Source: Tretioscincus oriximinensis (taxonomy: Eukaryota > Chordata > Lepidosauria > Squamata > Gymnophthalmidae). From it: DNA of 64,000 nucleotides. This document shows, in pieces, positions 63,426 to 64,000 of the stretch (its first letter is position 1; each line of letters starts with the position of its first letter). Position numbers and translations under genes: made by a program. The notes beneath the pieces were generated by a model. That model did not search any database. It saw only the letters and a list, made by a program, of their open reading frames with translations, and was not told where the DNA came from. The stretch lies in NCBI GenBank assembly GCA_022410635.1, contig JAJVDF010000191.1, positions 1,932,947 to 1,996,946 of the forward strand, in the 5' to 3' direction.

Positions 63426-64000
63426 TTTGTCTGCCCTATATCATGACACTCCCAATTCTTTCTCAGCATCCAATCAATAGTGGTTCCTTGTTTTTAATAT
63501 CTTGATATTATTAGGCCTACGAAAATAGCCGGATTTCTGGGTCTGTGTTTGGCAGCTCTATCAAACGCCTTCCCAAAATTCAGCTTCCCACCATGCTTTA
63601 CTCCAAGGCAAATTGCTAATGCAGTGGAATGAGATTCCTTCTGCATGCCCAATTCATTTATCTTGAATAAGCCAAGAAGGAAACCCCTATCCTTTGGGGG
63701 CATAAAGGCATTTTTTAATTCTGTAAAACATTTGTCATCCGATGTATGAGGGGATAGAGAAAAATCAGTCGACGGGATGGTTTTTGTTTTGCTTCCAAGA
63801 TTAGAACAAAAGCAAATATATGCGTCCTGTCCCATGTGAAATATGTCTTTTATTCCCATAGAGCTGGGCCAGACCTAGAGTGATCAAAGGATGGAATTGC
63901 AGTTTTAACTTCTTGGCATCCAGGCTGGTCAATTATAAGTTTTATTATTCTTATTCTTGCTGCCTCATTCCGGTACTTAGATAGAGAGGATTCATGAGAG
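63426..64000. other. Intergenic DNA; unidentified 121-aa frame
   Basis: A minus-strand frame at 63494-63859 (starts MGIKDIFHMGQDAYICFCSN) has no domain I recognise. It could be a decayed LINE piece or chance. Nothing else seen. Confidence 0.3.

Overview
The window is vertebrate nuclear DNA from a squamate reptile, most likely a lizard. Two things show this. First, it holds the 3' half of one host gene on the + strand, PDGFA (platelet-derived growth factor A chain). Second, the repeats are typical of lepidosaurs: many tRNA-derived SINEs of the Sauria/ACA type, CR1 LINE fragments with 8-bp TTCTTATG or TTCTATGA tails, L2-like LINE ends, L1 3' ends, hAT and mariner relics and Helitron-like elements. 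There is no prokaryotic or operon structure. The species cannot be named from the sequence.

PDGFA layout: positions 1-23008 are intron (exons 1 and 2 lie outside the window or are unrecognisable). Exon 3 is 23009-23113 (end of the propeptide and the RRKR processing site). Exon 4 is 30260-30447 (most of the cystine-knot growth-factor domain). Exon 5 is 51033-51159 (rest of the domain). Exon 6 is about 54666-54755 (alternative C-terminal retention exon with its own stop). Exon 7 begins at 56198 (three codons DVR, then the 3'UTR to about 59545). Every exon keeps frame, AG/GT splice sites and all eight growth-factor cysteines, so the gene looks functional. The most notable protein-level feature is in exon 6, where the basic run of the retention motif is interrupted: W-I-Q stands where R-K-R is found in human.

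The introns and downstream DNA are a deep pile of nested transposons. 0.9-9.8 kb: CR1 fragments, some head to tail, plus L2. 10.2-10.8 kb: a TGTA microsatellite with a 443-base assembly gap. 12.8 kb: a palindromic MITE. 13.4-15.2 and 17.1-18.7 kb: L1 ends with SINE insertions. 19.2-21.3 kb: one old CR1 split by at least four later insertions. 22.3-22.7 kb: a minisatellite. 24-25 and 31 kb: hAT-like elements with exact 8-bp target duplications. 38.1-39.2 kb: L2 split by a hAT element that itself holds two mariner-like MITEs. 49.2-49.7 kb: a 420-bp foldback palindrome. 50.0 kb: a segment with the complete hammerhead-ribozyme core. 61.7-62.2 kb: a 500-bp polypyrimidine tract. After 59.55 kb no host gene is recognised.

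Most interesting for follow-up: (1) the eroded basic motif of PDGFA exon 6; (2) hammerhead-like cores in Penelope-type repeats, including head-to-head copies, one flanked by an exact 13-bp target duplication; (3) a SINE family whose 3' tail is shared with a co-resident L2-like LINE; (4) the long foldback element; (5) the expanded PDGFA 3'UTR carrying a TIR element between conserved blocks.
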